The position numbers were made by a program, and so were the translations under genes. 32,066 bases of DNA, taken from assembly GCA_003030785.1 (NCBI GenBank), contig PYVH01000029.1, forward strand, positions 1 to 32,066. The letters are read 5' to 3'. The notes beneath the pieces are model-generated. The model ran no database searches. It saw only the letters and a list, made by a program, of their open reading frames with translations, and was not told the origin of the DNA. Each line of letters opens with the position of its first letter. The stretch's first letter is position 1. Source of the stretch: Marinobacter sp. B9-2. Lineage in GTDB: Bacteria > Pseudomonadota > Gammaproteobacteria > Pseudomonadales > Oleiphilaceae. Positions 23,805-32,066 of the stretch are shown piece by piece.

Positions 23805-25316
23805 ATGACCGACGCAACCATCCAGCATTATATTAACGGCCAAATATCACCAGGCACTGGCAGTCAGACTCAGGACGTGTTCAACCCGGCTACCGGCCAG
23901 GTAACCGGACAGGTCGCCCTGGCCAACGGCGACGATGTGAATGCCGCTGTTGCTGCCGCCGATGCGGCGTTCCCGGCCTGGGCCGACACACCGCCCATCC
24001 GCCGGGCACGGGTTATGTTCAAGTTTCTGGAGCTTCTGAACACGCACAAGGATGATCTTGCCCGCGCCATCACCGCCGAACACGGCAAGGTCTTCACCGA
24101 TGCCCAGGGGGAAGTGGCCCGGGGCATCGACATTGTCGAGTTTGCCTGTGGTATTCCCCAGTTGCTCAAAGGCGATTACACGGAACAGGTGAGCACGGGT
24201 ATCGACAACTGGACCACCCGCCAGCCGCTGGGCGTGGTCGCCGGCGTTACACCTTTCAACTTCCCTGTCATGGTGCCGATGTGGATGTTCCCGGTGGCTA
24301 TTGCTGCGGGCAACACTTTTGTTCTGAAGCCCAGCCCGCTGGACCCGAGCGCCTCCCTGATGATTGCCGACCTGCTGAAACAGGCCGGCCTGCCCGATGG
24401 CGTATTCAATGTGGTCCAGGGCGACAAGGACGCGGTGAACGCGCTGATCGAGCACCCGGATGTCCAGGCCCTGAGTTTTGTCGGCTCCACACCGATCGCC
24501 AACCTGCTGTACGAGAAAGGTGCAAAACACGGCAAGCGCATTCAGGCCCTTGGCGGGGCCAAGAACCACATGGTGGTGATGCCCGATGCCGATCTGGACA
24601 AAGCCGTCGACGCCCTGATCGGCGCGGCTTATGGCAGCGCCGGCGAGCGCTGCATGGCCATCAGCGTTGCAGTACTGGTTGGGGATGTTGCGGACAAGAT
24701 TATGCCCCGGTTGGCCGAACGAGCCCGCACCCTGCAAGTGAAGAACGGTGAACAGCTGGATGCCGAGATGGGACCAATTGTTACCGCCGCCGCACACCAG
24801 CGTATTACCGGCTACATTGACAAGGGTGTGGCCGAAGGTGCCGAACTGTTGGTCGATGGCCGCGAGTTCGATGCATCGACCACCGGTGAGGGCTGTGCCG
24901 AAGGTTTCTGGATGGGCGGTTCACTGTTCGATCATGTCACGCCCGACATGACGATCTATAAAGAAGAAATCTTCGGCCCCGTTCTGGCCTGCGTTCGGGT
25001 GCCGGATATTGCCACCGCCATCCGCCTGATCAATGATCACGAATTTGGCAACGGTGTCAGCTGCTTCACCGAAAGCGGCACCGTCGCCCGGGAATTCGGT
25101 CGCAGAATCCAGGTGGGCATGGTTGGCATCAACGTCCCCATTCCCGTCCCCATGGCGTGGCACGGCTTTGGCGGCTGGAAACGCTCGATGTTCGGCGACA
25201 CCCATGCCTATGGCGAGGAAGGCGTGAAGTTCTACACCCGTCAGAAATCCATCATGCAGCGCTGGTCTGATTCCATTGATGCCGGTGCGGAATTTGTTAT
25301 GCCAACAGCCAAGTAA
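23805..25316 (+). CDS. mmsA: CoA-acylating methylmalonate-semialdehyde dehydrogenase
   Basis: A 503-residue aldehyde dehydrogenase of the MmsA type, which oxidises methylmalonate semialdehyde (valine catabolism) or malonate semialdehyde to propionyl-CoA or acetyl-CoA with NAD+. The catalytic cysteine is C283 in [28 protein letters not shown] (249-265) has the MmsA wording, where other aldehyde dehydrogenases have a general-base glutamate. [15 protein letters not shown] (147-161) and EEIFGPVL are typical. The ATG at 23805 has AGAGG 7 bases upstream. It is followed 28 bases later by the GMC dehydrogenase gene, so they form one unit. mmsB is not nearby, so the role may be in another semialdehyde or alcohol route. 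Confidence 0.94.
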   Translation: MTDATIQHYINGQISPGTGSQTQDVFNPATGQVTGQVALANGDDVNAAVAAADAAFPAWADTPPIRRARVMFKFLELLNTHKDDLARAITAEHGKVFTDAQGEVARGIDIVEFACGIPQLLKGDYTEQVSTGIDNWTTRQPLGVVAGVTPFNFPVMVPMWMFPVAIAAGNTFVLKPSPLDPSASLMIADLLKQAGLPDGVFNVVQGDKDAVNALIEHPDVQALSFVGSTPIANLLYEKGAKHGKRIQALGGAKNHMVVMPDADLDKAVDALIGAAYGSAGERCMAISVAVLVGDVADKIMPRLAERARTLQVKNGEQLDAEMGPIVTAAAHQRITGYIDKGVAEGAELLVDGREFDASTTGEGCAEGFWMGGSLFDHVTPDMTIYKEEIFGPVLACVRVPDIATAIRLINDHEFGNGVSCFTESGTVAREFGRRIQVGMVGINVPIPVPMAWHGFGGWKRSMFGDTHAYGEEGVKFYTRQKSIMQRWSDSIDAGAEFVMPTAK

Positions 25317-25344
25317 CAACGGAACCAGCTGCGGAGAAAGCGCC

Positions 25345-27015
25345 ATGTCCGACAACAAAAACGCGACGGGACAGCAGGAATTCGATTACATCGTGGTAGG
25401 CGCCGGCACGGCCGGCTGCCTGCTCGCCACCCGCCTGAGCAAAAACCCCGACAACCGGGTACTGCTCATTGAGGCCGGTGGGAGGGACAACTACCACTGG
25501 ATCCACATTCCGGTCGGTTATCTGTACTGCATTGACAACCCACGCACCGACTGGCGCTTTCGCACCGAGCCGGACCCCGGCCTGAATGGCCGCTCCCTGA
25601 TTTATCCCCGGGGCAAGACCCTCGGCGGCTGCTCCAGCATTAACGGGATGCTCTACATCCGCGGCCAGGCCCGGGATTATGACCAGTGGTCCGACATCAC
25701 CGGTGAAAGCGAATGGCGCTGGGACAACTGCCTGCCAGACTTCATGCGCCACGAGGACCACTACCGGCTGGACGACGGCGGCGATGCCGACCCGGAACAC
25801 CACAAGTACCACGGCCACGGCGGTGAGTGGCGGATTGAGCACCAGCGTCTGAAATGGAAGGTTCTGGAAGACTTCGCAACGGCCTGTGTTGAGGCGGGCA
25901 TTCCGCGAACACGGGATTTCAATCGCGGCGACAACGAAGGCGTGGATTACTTCGAGGTGAACCAGCGCTCCGGTTGGCGCTGGAACACCTCCAAAGCCTT
26001 TTTGCGGGAAGCAGAAAAACGCCCCAACCTGACGCTCTGGCACTCCACTCACGTGCTCGGTCTGGAAACGGAAATCTCTGAAACCGGCCCCCGATGCACG
26101 GGTGTGCGCGTTGAACGGCCCGGTGAAGGCAAAGTCACGGCGAGGGCGAAGCGGGAAGTCATCCTCTCTGCCGGCGCCATTGGCTCACCGCAACTGTTGC
26201 AGCTCTCCGGAATCGGTCCCGCCGATCTTCTGAAAGAGCACGGCATTGATGTAGTTGCCGATTTGCCCGGTGTGGGTGAGAACCTTCAGGACCATCTGCA
26301 GATCCGCTCCGTGTACAAGGTGAAGGGTGTCACCACTCTGAATACCATGGCCAATTCGCTGATTGGCAAGGCCCGTATAGGTCTGGAGTACCTGCTCACC
26401 CGCTCCGGCCCTATGAGCATGGCGCCATCACAGCTTTGCCTGTTCACCCGCAGCTCCGAGGAGTACAAGCACGCCAATATTGAATACCACGTTCAACCCC
26501 TGAGCCTGGACGCCTTCGGCCAACCGCTGCACAACTTCCCGGCCATCACTGCCAGCGTCTGCAACCTGAACCCCACCAGCCGTGGCACGGTGCACATCCG
26601 CAGTAACGATCCAAAGCAGGCACCGGCCATTTCTCCCAATTACCTGAGCACGCCGGAAGATCGGAAAGTAGCCGCGGATTCATTGAGGGTAACCCGGCTT
26701 ATCGCAAACCAGCCGGCGTTTCAGCAGTATCAGCCGGAGGAATTCAAGCCCGGTCTGGAGTACCAGACCGACGACGAACTGACCAAGCTGGCCGGGGATA
26801 TTGGCACGACGATCTTTCATCCGGTGGGCACCACCCGCATGGGGCGTGCCGATGATGACCAGGCGGTGGTGGACCCGCACCTTAGGGTTCGGGGCGTTTC
26901 CGGACTGCGCGTAGTGGATGCAGGCGTGATGCCAACCATCACCAGCGGCAACACCAACTCCCCAACCCTGATGATTGCCGAGAAGGCCGCCCGCTGGATT
27001 CTGGCGGGTGATTGA
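25345..27015 (+). CDS. GMC-family FAD-dependent alcohol (choline) dehydrogenase
   Basis: A 556-residue flavoenzyme of the glucose-methanol-choline family. It has an FAD-binding VVGAGTAGCLLATRL at 17-31, GGCSSINGMLYIRGQARDYD, a second GMC signature (GAIGSPQLLQLSGIGP), and the C-terminal FHPVGTTRMG and SGNTNSPTLMIAEKAA that supply the active-site His and Asn. It resembles BetA- and AlkJ-like dehydrogenases, which pass electrons to the membrane chain rather than to O2. A primary alcohol is the likely substrate, giving an aldehyde that MmsA could handle; this pairing is inference. ATG 25345 has GGAG 10 bases upstream; an earlier in-frame start (25276) lies inside mmsA and is not supported. Confidence 0.92.
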   Translation: MSDNKNATGQQEFDYIVVGAGTAGCLLATRLSKNPDNRVLLIEAGGRDNYHWIHIPVGYLYCIDNPRTDWRFRTEPDPGLNGRSLIYPRGKTLGGCSSINGMLYIRGQARDYDQWSDITGESEWRWDNCLPDFMRHEDHYRLDDGGDADPEHHKYHGHGGEWRIEHQRLKWKVLEDFATACVEAGIPRTRDFNRGDNEGVDYFEVNQRSGWRWNTSKAFLREAEKRPNLTLWHSTHVLGLETEISETGPRCTGVRVERPGEGKVTARAKREVILSAGAIGSPQLLQLSGIGPADLLKEHGIDVVADLPGVGENLQDHLQIRSVYKVKGVTTLNTMANSLIGKARIGLEYLLTRSGPMSMAPSQLCLFTRSSEEYKHANIEYHVQPLSLDAFGQPLHNFPAITASVCNLNPTSRGTVHIRSNDPKQAPAISPNYLSTPEDRKVAADSLRVTRLIANQPAFQQYQPEEFKPGLEYQTDDELTKLAGDIGTTIFHPVGTTRMGRADDDQAVVDPHLRVRGVSGLRVVDAGVMPTITSGNTNSPTLMIAEKAARWILAGD

Positions 27016-27055
27016 GCATTGAACTGGTTGCAGTTTCCAGGTTTTTACGTGCGGG

Positions 27056-27087
27056 CAGGCTGCTAGAATCGGCAGCCTGTTTCATTT
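27056..27087 (+). promoter_or_regulatory. Hairpin with T tract and extended -10 box before the lysE-type gene
   Basis: CAGGCTGC and GCAGCCTG (27056-27063 / 27072-27079) form an 8-base stem with an 8-base loop, followed by TTTCATTT, which looks like a terminator for the GMC gene. The same DNA holds TGCTAGAAT (27061-27069), an extended -10 box that could start the LysE-type transcript near 27076. Both readings are possible; the promoter is slightly better placed. Confidence 0.45.
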
Positions 27088-27105
27088 GCAAAGGATGGAT
27101 CCACC

Positions 27106-27726
27106 ATGACGCTTGCCACCTGGTTGGCTGTTGTCACTATCTGTATTCTCGGAGCTATGTCGCCGGGCCCCTCGCTGGCACTGGTGCTCAAGCAGACACT
27201 TACCGGTGGTCGGCGCAACGGCATCATCACCGCTCTTTGCCACGGCATCGGTGTCGGCATCTATGCCTTTCTGAGCATCCTCGGGCTCGCCGCCATCATC
27301 ACCGCCTCGCCAACGGCGTTTTCAATTCTGCAGTGGGGCGGCGCCCTGTACCTGGCCTGGTTGGGGGTGAAAGGACTGATGGCAAAGCGGCAAACGGATG
27401 ACGAACTGCCCGAGCCGCCCACCACCAAAAGTGCGGCACGTGATGGTTTTCTGATTGCCTTCTTCAACCCGAAAATCGCGGTATTCTTCCTGGCCCTGTT
27501 CAGTCAGGTCGTGGGCACCGACACCAGCATGACGGCCAAATTCGGCTACGCGGCAACGGCCCTTGTTATCGATACCAGCTGGTATCTGATCGTCGCCTGG
27601 CTGTTCTCAAACCCGAAATGGCTGACCCTGCTCAGACAGAAAGCCGTCTGGTTCGAGCGTATCTTTGGCGCCATTCTCCTTGGCCTGGCAGGCCGCCTGG
27701 TAGTCGGCATTCTGAACGGCAAATAA
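27106..27726 (+). CDS. LysE/RhtB-family amino-acid exporter
   Basis: A 206-residue inner-membrane protein with about six hydrophobic segments. The family start GAMSPGPSLALVLKQTLTGGRRNGIITALCHGIG (residues 15-48) is clear, and ITASPTAFSILQWGGALYLAWLGVKGL is also standard. LysE/RhtB proteins export lysine, homoserine, threonine and other compounds; which one applies here cannot be told. The ATG at 27106 has AAGGA about 11 bases upstream. It lies 90 bases after the GMC gene, across a hairpin/promoter region, so it may be a separate unit. It ends 5 bases from a convergent oxidoreductase gene. Confidence 0.92.
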   Translation: MTLATWLAVVTICILGAMSPGPSLALVLKQTLTGGRRNGIITALCHGIGVGIYAFLSILGLAAIITASPTAFSILQWGGALYLAWLGVKGLMAKRQTDDELPEPPTTKSAARDGFLIAFFNPKIAVFFLALFSQVVGTDTSMTAKFGYAATALVIDTSWYLIVAWLFSNPKWLTLLRQKAVWFERIFGAILLGLAGRLVVGILNGK

Positions 27727-27731
27727 CAGGC

Positions 27732-28403
27732 TCACTCCGCCAGCTGGACAATCTCATCGTATTCGCGAGTCTGAACCACCTGCTCGGCCACTGGTTCAGA
27801 CGCCAGACTACAGACCTCATTGACCATGGCACTGGCCACTGTTTGCGCCTCAATGCCGCGGTACTTGTCCAGGGGACCAATAAGCAGACGGTTGACCAGC
27901 GGCATCGCCTTGATGCCCAGAGCTTCGGCGGTGCGCTGCTCTTTCCGGTCGCCCAGCAACAGACTGGGGTGATAGATGGACAGGTAGGGATAGCCCAGAT
28001 CTTTCAAGGCGTCTTCAAGCTCGCCCTTGACCCGATTATAGAAAATGGTCGACGAGGATGAGGCACCGATGGCAGACATCAGGATAAAGGCCCGCACCTC
28101 ATGGGCGCGGCCCAGCTCCCCTGCTTTCAAGGGATAGCCCAGATCTACCTTGCGGAATTGGTTCTGTGAGCCGGCCTTTTTGATGGTGGTACCCAGGCAG
28201 CAAACGATGATATCAACATCGAAGAGCTCGTCGTGATCCTCAAGTTTATCGAAATCGACCTCATGCTGGGCCAGCTTGTCATGCAGAGTCGGCAGTTTGT
28301 GCCGTACCAGCGCCACCACCTGTGATACCTCGTCCCTGCCCAGCAAACCTTGCAGCACCTTGCCACCGGTCAAACCAGTAGCACCCAGCAACATCACCCT
28401 CAT
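27732..28403 (-). CDS. NAD(P)-binding oxidoreductase (atypical SDR, HTATIP2-like)
   Basis: A 223-residue Rossmann-fold protein. The nucleotide motif GATGLTG is at residues 7-13, a central VCCLGTTIKKAGS strand follows, and the active-site pair may be SAIGASSSS with YNRVKGELE (Tyr-x-x-x-Lys pattern). The wording matches the HTATIP2/TIP30-like atypical short-chain dehydrogenases found in gammaproteobacteria near oxidative-stress or unknown genes. The reaction is unknown. The ATG at 28403 has GGGA about 10 bases upstream. It is divergent from the DUF2244 gene and convergent with lysE. Confidence 0.85.
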   Translation of the reverse strand: MRVMLLGATGLTGGKVLQGLLGRDEVSQVVALVRHKLPTLHDKLAQHEVDFDKLEDHDELFDVDIIVCCLGTTIKKAGSQNQFRKVDLGYPLKAGELGRAHEVRAFILMSAIGASSSSTIFYNRVKGELEDALKDLGYPYLSIYHPSLLLGDRKEQRTAEALGIKAMPLVNRLLIGPLDKYRGIEAQTVASAMVNEVCSLASEPVAEQVVQTREYDEIVQLAE

Positions 28404-28562
28404 AACAACACGTCCCGCGAGAAACCTGCTTACATAATACCAAACGACAAAAGCAAGCGCTTAATGAACGGCATGAACCGACCGGCAACGGCTGGGATCT
28501 GCTACATTCCTCATTTCCCAGGTAGCACCCAGTTGCCAGATCTGATTCAGTCGCACTCACCG

Positions 28563-28568
28563 TATAAT
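28563..28568 (+). promoter_or_regulatory. Consensus -10 box upstream of the DUF2244 gene
   Basis: TATAAT matches the -10 consensus exactly and lies 48 bases before the ATG at 28616. The matching -35 region is poor, so activity is uncertain. Confidence 0.35.
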
Positions 28569-28615
28569 TGACTATCATCAAGTTAAGCGGCCAGTTAACG
28601 ATTGAGGCAGATTCC

Positions 28616-29128
28616 ATGGTGGAACGCTTGCCACACCCGGATGGTTTCCGGTTACTTCTCACCCCCAACCGCTCCCTGAGCTGGCAAGGCAATGTCAGGA
28701 TCTGGGCCGCTCTGTTTATCGTTTCAGCCCTGATTGCAACGGGGTTCAGCCTGGCCGGCGCCTGGGTCATTATCCCGTTTGCCGGGCTGGAGCTTATCGC
28801 GCTTGCCTGCGGCATCCACCTTACGTCCAGGTCGTGCCAACGACAGGAGGTTCTGTTCATCAGCAATGACGATATTCGTCTGGAGAAGGGCAGAAAGCGC
28901 AAGCAGGCGGAATGGACGCTGCCGGCCCGCTATGCACGACTTCAGGTTCACTCACCGCCCCACCCGTTCACACCTGCCAAATTGTGCCTGGCCCATCGGG
29001 ATACCCAAGTCTCGATTGGCGGTTTTCTGAACATTGAAGACACCGACAAGCTCATCGGCATGCTCGAACAAAAAGGACTGCTGATTGAACGCAAAGAGCC
29101 CGATCCGAAGATCGGGCTCTGGTTCTGA
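28616..29128 (+). CDS. DUF2244 family membrane protein
   Basis: A 170-residue protein with two adjacent membrane segments (about 32-50 and 54-75: WAALFIVSALIATGFSLAG, AWVIIPFAGLELIALACG). The wording NRSLSWQGN and GAWVIIPFAGLELIAL marks the DUF2244 family, whose members are often encoded near cytochrome c oxidase genes, though not here. The soluble C-terminus has IGGFLNIEDTDKLIGML, also typical. ATG 28616 has GAGG about 10 bases upstream. The frame opens at TTG 28568, but that stretch includes the -10 box. The 3' end of the gene contains a perfect hairpin that may be the terminator of the opposite gene. Confidence 0.85.
   Translation: MVERLPHPDGFRLLLTPNRSLSWQGNVRIWAALFIVSALIATGFSLAGAWVIIPFAGLELIALACGIHLTSRSCQRQEVLFISNDDIRLEKGRKRKQAEWTLPARYARLQVHSPPHPFTPAKLCLAHRDTQVSIGGFLNIEDTDKLIGMLEQKGLLIERKEPDPKIGLWF
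29095..29120 (-). terminator. Minus-strand terminator hairpin inside the DUF2244 3' end
   Basis: A perfect 11-base stem (29095-29105 / 29110-29120) with loop CGAA on the plus strand, which is the stable UUCG loop in minus-strand RNA. On the minus strand the stem ends in CTCT and runs into TTGCGTT, 32 bases after the binding-protein stop. On the plus strand there is no T tract. Confidence 0.65.
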
Positions 29129-29151
29129 TCATTCCGCCCATTCCTGATTGC

Positions 29152-29934
29152 TTACTCGTAACTTGCCGCGATTCTTTCGATCTCTCCAGCCTCACGGGCC
29201 TCGTCCAAAGCCTGCTGGAGATCCTCGATCACAGCCGGATCGGTGTTGTTGCTGAAGGCCAGGTACATGGGCGTTTCCCGGAAGACCAGCACCGGCTGCA
29301 GCCCGGTAATTCCGTGCTCTTCCTCAGCCATCAGGGGCCCTACCAGACCATCGGTCACCCACAGATCCGCCTGGCCCAGGGTAAGGCGGCGGGTATTCAC
29401 ATCACCGGACATACCCATGATCACATTAAAGCCCTGATCGACCAGGTAGTCGGACATCACATCGCCCTTGTAGCCGGCGATTCTGAGGTCTTTGGCCTCT
29501 TCCAGTGAATTCAGGGTAATGTCGGAGTCCGGCGCGGCGAACAGCGCCCATTTGATGGATGCCAGAGGGCCAACCCACTGGAACTGGCCTTCCCGCTCAT
29601 CGGTGCGGGCGGTGCAGAAAAGGCCATGGTTTTCCCTGTCCTGAACCCAGTTATAGGCGTAACTCCAGTCCCGCATCTTCATCACATAGTCATAGTCGAC
29701 CCTGGAAAGCATGGCTTTGACCATATCCGCACAGATGCCGGTGATGTCTTCCTCGTTATGGGCAAATCCTTTTCCGGTTTCAGACGCATTATAGGGAGGG
29801 TAGTTTTCGGTGAAGATATACAAGCGCTCGGCCGCAAGAGCCTGCTGGCCAATGGCCGACAGGGTCAACGCGATGATGCCGGTTTTAATGCCTTTCATTA
29901 CCTTCGAGGAGACCGATGCAGTTTCTGTGGGCAT
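29152..29934 (-). CDS. Periplasmic substrate-binding protein (SBP family 3)
   Basis: A 260-residue secreted binding protein of the amino-acid type (SBP_bac_3). Residues 13-35 form a signal peptide (MKGIKTG, a hydrophobic IIALTLSAIG core, AlaLeuAlaAla cleavage region) after a 12-residue extension. The mature part starts RLYIFTENYPPYN and has DITGICADMVKAML, LEEAKDLRIAGYKGDVMSDYL and the RRLTLGQADLWVTDG lobe; these fit the family, but no permease or ATPase gene is beside it, so it may be a sensor or orphan receptor. ATG 29934 has AAAGGA about 9 bases upstream; ATG 29898 is a shorter alternative with poorer spacing. The ligand is unknown. Confidence 0.85.
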   Translation of the reverse strand: MPTETASVSSKVMKGIKTGIIALTLSAIGQQALAAERLYIFTENYPPYNASETGKGFAHNEEDITGICADMVKAMLSRVDYDYVMKMRDWSYAYNWVQDRENHGLFCTARTDEREGQFQWVGPLASIKWALFAAPDSDITLNSLEEAKDLRIAGYKGDVMSDYLVDQGFNVIMGMSGDVNTRRLTLGQADLWVTDGLVGPLMAEEEHGITGLQPVLVFRETPMYLAFSNNTDPAVIEDLQQALDEAREAGEIERIAASYE

Positions 29935-30204
29935 TCTCTAGTCCTTTTCGACGATTCAGCTGGAACGGGAGTCAGGCGGCCACAACACGCGGCCAGATAC
30001 CAGGGACATGGTTGCAAAAGCGACACTCTGGCACTTAATGTCAGCCATTGTGGTTGATTGTGCCAGCAACGCCCATGATTGCGCTTCCTGCCGGAAAAGT
30101 CAGTGACAAAACGTATCTGAAAACCCGCGCTTGTCTCTGCTCCCTCGCTCCAGCACAATTCTGGCAGCCATTCCCTCACAATAATGAACAACAAGGCAAG
30201 CACC

Positions 30205-31095
30205 ATGGATTTTGTCAGAACCCCGGAAACACGGTTTGATCGATTGCTGGATTACCCGTTTGACCCCCATTACCTGGAGGTGAACGGTCTGCGAATGCAT
30301 TACGTGGATGAGGGCCCCGCCGAGGCAAACCCCATCCTGATGATGCACGGAGAGCCCTCATGGTCCTACCTGTACCGCCACATGATCCCCGTATGCGCGG
30401 CAGCCGGCCACAGGGTTGTCGCACCGGACCTGATCGGTTTCGGTAAATCCGACAAGCCCACGGCTATCGATGACTATTCCTACCAGCAGCACATGGAATG
30501 GATGCAGTCGTTCCTCGATCAGCTTGGACTCACCAACATCACTCTGGTTTGCCAGGATTGGGGCTCATTGCTGGGGCTGCGGCTGGCAGCAGAGAATCCC
30601 GACCGGTTCCGCGCCATTGTGGTGGGCAATGGCATGCTGCCTACCGGCGACCAGAAAGCGCCACCGGCGTTCAAGATCTGGAAAAACTTCGCCCTGCACA
30701 GCCCCTGGTTCCCCATTGCGCGGATTATCAACACTGGCTCTTTCCGCAAGCTGGGTCCCGATGAAATGCGCGCCTATGATGCGCCCTTCCCGGGCAAGAA
30801 ATACAAGGCCGGCGCCCGGGCCTTCCCGCGCCTGGTGCCAATGCAGCCCAACGATCCGGCCAGCGAGGCCAATCGGAACGCCTGGAAAGTCCTTGAACGG
30901 TGGGAAAAACCGTTTCTGACCACCTTCAGCAACGGTGACCCGATTACCCGGGGCGGGGATGCGTATATGCAGAAGCGGATCCCGGGAGCCAAAGACCAGC
31001 CCCACGTAACCCTCAAGGGTGGCCATTTTCTCCAGGAGGATTCGCCCGTGCCCTTTGCCCAGGCCATCAATCGCCTGCTCGCCACCCTCGCCTGA
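30205..31095 (+). CDS. Haloalkane dehalogenase, HLD-I subfamily
   Basis: A 296-residue alpha/beta-hydrolase that releases halide from haloalkanes with water, giving alcohols. The oxyanion region is HGEPSWSYLYR (49-59), the nucleophile D118 and halide-stabilising W119 are in CQDWGSLLGL, the likely acid is D245 (SNGDPITRGGD), and the histidine H274 is in KGGHFLQED. The wording follows DhlA (310 aa) and places it in subfamily I. The cap domain (about 150-215) carries W159 and W168, either of which could be the second halide-binding tryptophan. ATG 30205 has AAGG 8 bases upstream; ATG 30184 has none. The substrate is unknown. It is divergent from the binding-protein gene with 270 bases between, where no clear promoter is seen. 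Confidence 0.9.
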   Translation: MDFVRTPETRFDRLLDYPFDPHYLEVNGLRMHYVDEGPAEANPILMMHGEPSWSYLYRHMIPVCAAAGHRVVAPDLIGFGKSDKPTAIDDYSYQQHMEWMQSFLDQLGLTNITLVCQDWGSLLGLRLAAENPDRFRAIVVGNGMLPTGDQKAPPAFKIWKNFALHSPWFPIARIINTGSFRKLGPDEMRAYDAPFPGKKYKAGARAFPRLVPMQPNDPASEANRNAWKVLERWEKPFLTTFSNGDPITRGGDAYMQKRIPGAKDQPHVTLKGGHFLQEDSPVPFAQAINRLLATLA

Positions 31096-31121
31096 GCATT
31101 TCAGTCCAGAGGGCTGCAGCC

Positions 31122-32012
31122 TCAGTCCTGGCCTACCGCTACCCTGGGTCGGTAGTGCCAGGATGACCAGCTATAGAGGCCCAGAGCGATCCAGATCACC
31201 ACAAAACTGGTCAGCTGGATATCGCTCAGCGGTTCCCCGAAAACCAGCAGGGCAATAAAAAACTGCAGGGTGGGATTGATGTACATCAGGAACCCCACGG
31301 TTGCCAACCGCAGGCGCCGGGCAGCGCCGGCAAACAGGAGCAACGGAATGGCCGTCACGATGCCGCTGGCCATCAGCAAAGCACCAAGGTAAGCACTATC
31401 GCCAAAGTGGGACATGCCCTCCGTGGCAAGCCAGCCAAAGGCAAGCAGGCCGACCGGGAGCAGCAGCATGGTCTCGACGAACAGCCCGGACAGCCCATCC
31501 AGCATGACCTGTTTTCGAACCAGGCCGTAGGTGCCAAAACTGATGGCCAGAGCCAGAGAAATCCAGGGCAGCTCACCGAGTATCACCAACTGGATCAGGA
31601 TACCGATGCCGGCAAGCACGACGGCCGCCATCTGCCATGGTCCCATACGTTCACGAAGCACCAGCATCCCGAGCGCCACATTCACCAGCGGCGTCAGGAA
31701 ATAGCCAAGGCTGGCCTGGAGAACATGGCGGGTTTCCACGGAATAAATGTAGATGCCCCAGTTGGCGGCAATGAGCAACGCACAGGCAAGCACCCGCCAG
31801 AGCTGGGATGGATTTGCCAACGCCGCCCGAACCGCAGGCCACCGCCGCAAGCCAGTGATGACCAGGGCCAGAAACACACAGGACCAGATAATCCGGTGAA
31901 TCAGGATCTCGAACGCCGGCACGCCCTCAAACAGGGCAAAGAAAAGAGGAAAGCAGCCCCAGATGGTATAGGCGCTCAAGCCATACCAGACGCCCTTGGT
32001 CACTTCCGTCAT
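31122..32012 (-). CDS. rarD: EamA-family permease, RarD-like
   Basis: A 296-residue inner-membrane protein with about ten hydrophobic segments in two EamA halves, as in the drug/metabolite exporter superfamily. The start (VTKGVWYGLSAYTIWGCFPLFFALF), EILIHRIIWSCVFL, ANWGIYIYSV and LQASLGYFLTPLVNVALGMLVLRERM follow E. coli RarD (296 aa). RarD was named for chloramphenicol sensitivity in Pseudomonas, but its natural substrate is unclear. The ATG at 32012 has GGTGG about 10 bases upstream. It converges on the haloalkane dehalogenase gene with 26 bases between. Confidence 0.88.
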   Translation of the reverse strand: MTEVTKGVWYGLSAYTIWGCFPLFFALFEGVPAFEILIHRIIWSCVFLALVITGLRRWPAVRAALANPSQLWRVLACALLIAANWGIYIYSVETRHVLQASLGYFLTPLVNVALGMLVLRERMGPWQMAAVVLAGIGILIQLVILGELPWISLALAISFGTYGLVRKQVMLDGLSGLFVETMLLLPVGLLAFGWLATEGMSHFGDSAYLGALLMASGIVTAIPLLLFAGAARRLRLATVGFLMYINPTLQFFIALLVFGEPLSDIQLTSFVVIWIALGLYSWSSWHYRPRVAVGQD

Positions 32013-32066
32013 GTGTTAACCACCCCTGGGAACAGTTTTAAGCCGGTTTTTTCTGGGTGACCACCA

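Noticed and set aside
23847-24797. A 316-codon open frame antisense to mmsA
   Set aside because: It lies wholly within a well-supported gene, is rich in Gly, His and Arg as GC shadows are, and has no translation signals.

Overview
This window reads as chromosomal DNA of a marine, aerobic gammaproteobacterium, most likely Marinobacter or a close relative. That is inferred from remembered protein resemblance, the moderately high GC and the mix of genes: a PA0069-type radical SAM protein, a YbiT-type ABC-F protein, AstA with a DUF1338 protein, MmsA with a GMC dehydrogenase, and an HLD-I haloalkane dehalogenase. No database search was possible. There is no rRNA, tRNA, CRISPR array, insertion sequence or phage module. 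Genes are packed tightly, in short units that often converge or diverge with gaps or overlaps of a few bases.

Layout. 1-3.2 kb: an Na+-coupled NSS transporter, converging on a class II sirtuin / spermidine-synthase-like pair. 3.2-4.1 kb: a DUF1415 gene bracketed by two inverted copies of a palindromic REP-like element. 4.1-7.1 kb: ybiT, divergent from ppiC and a VanZ-domain gene. 7.1-11.1 kb: a creatinase-like M24 protein, an RNase Z-like hydrolase, a secreted DUF2059 protein and a membrane-anchored transglycosylase-like protein. 11.1-14.5 kb: a LysR regulator, a 64-residue basic protein with its own promoter and terminator, an acyl-CoA synthetase, and a 37-residue membrane peptide. 14.5-17.7 kb: an Lrp-type regulator divergent from coupled astA and DUF1338 genes, then pcm. 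17.8-19.3 kb: an AbiTii-like protein and a TSUP permease. 19.4-21.9 kb: a radical SAM gene under a near-consensus LexA box, a decayed L,D-transpeptidase gene, and a SelW-like protein. 21.9-27.7 kb: a ZIP transporter, then a LysR regulator divergent from mmsA and a GMC dehydrogenase, then a LysE-type exporter. 27.7-32.0 kb: an NAD(P)-binding oxidoreductase, a DUF2244 membrane protein, a periplasmic binding protein, a haloalkane dehalogenase and a RarD-like permease.

How the genes work together. The clearest functional units are amino-acid catabolism (Lrp regulator, AstA, DUF1338 protein), alcohol/acyl metabolism (LysR, MmsA, GMC dehydrogenase, with the acyl-CoA synthetase elsewhere), and an SOS-linked radical SAM enzyme. 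No multi-gene defence or mobile system is evident. The most unusual items are the inverted REP-like pair whose arms differ in sequence but stay self-complementary, the LexA box over the radical SAM promoter, the short DUF1338 enzyme coupled to astA, the L,D-transpeptidase gene eroded by internal deletions, and the solitary AbiTii-like protein.
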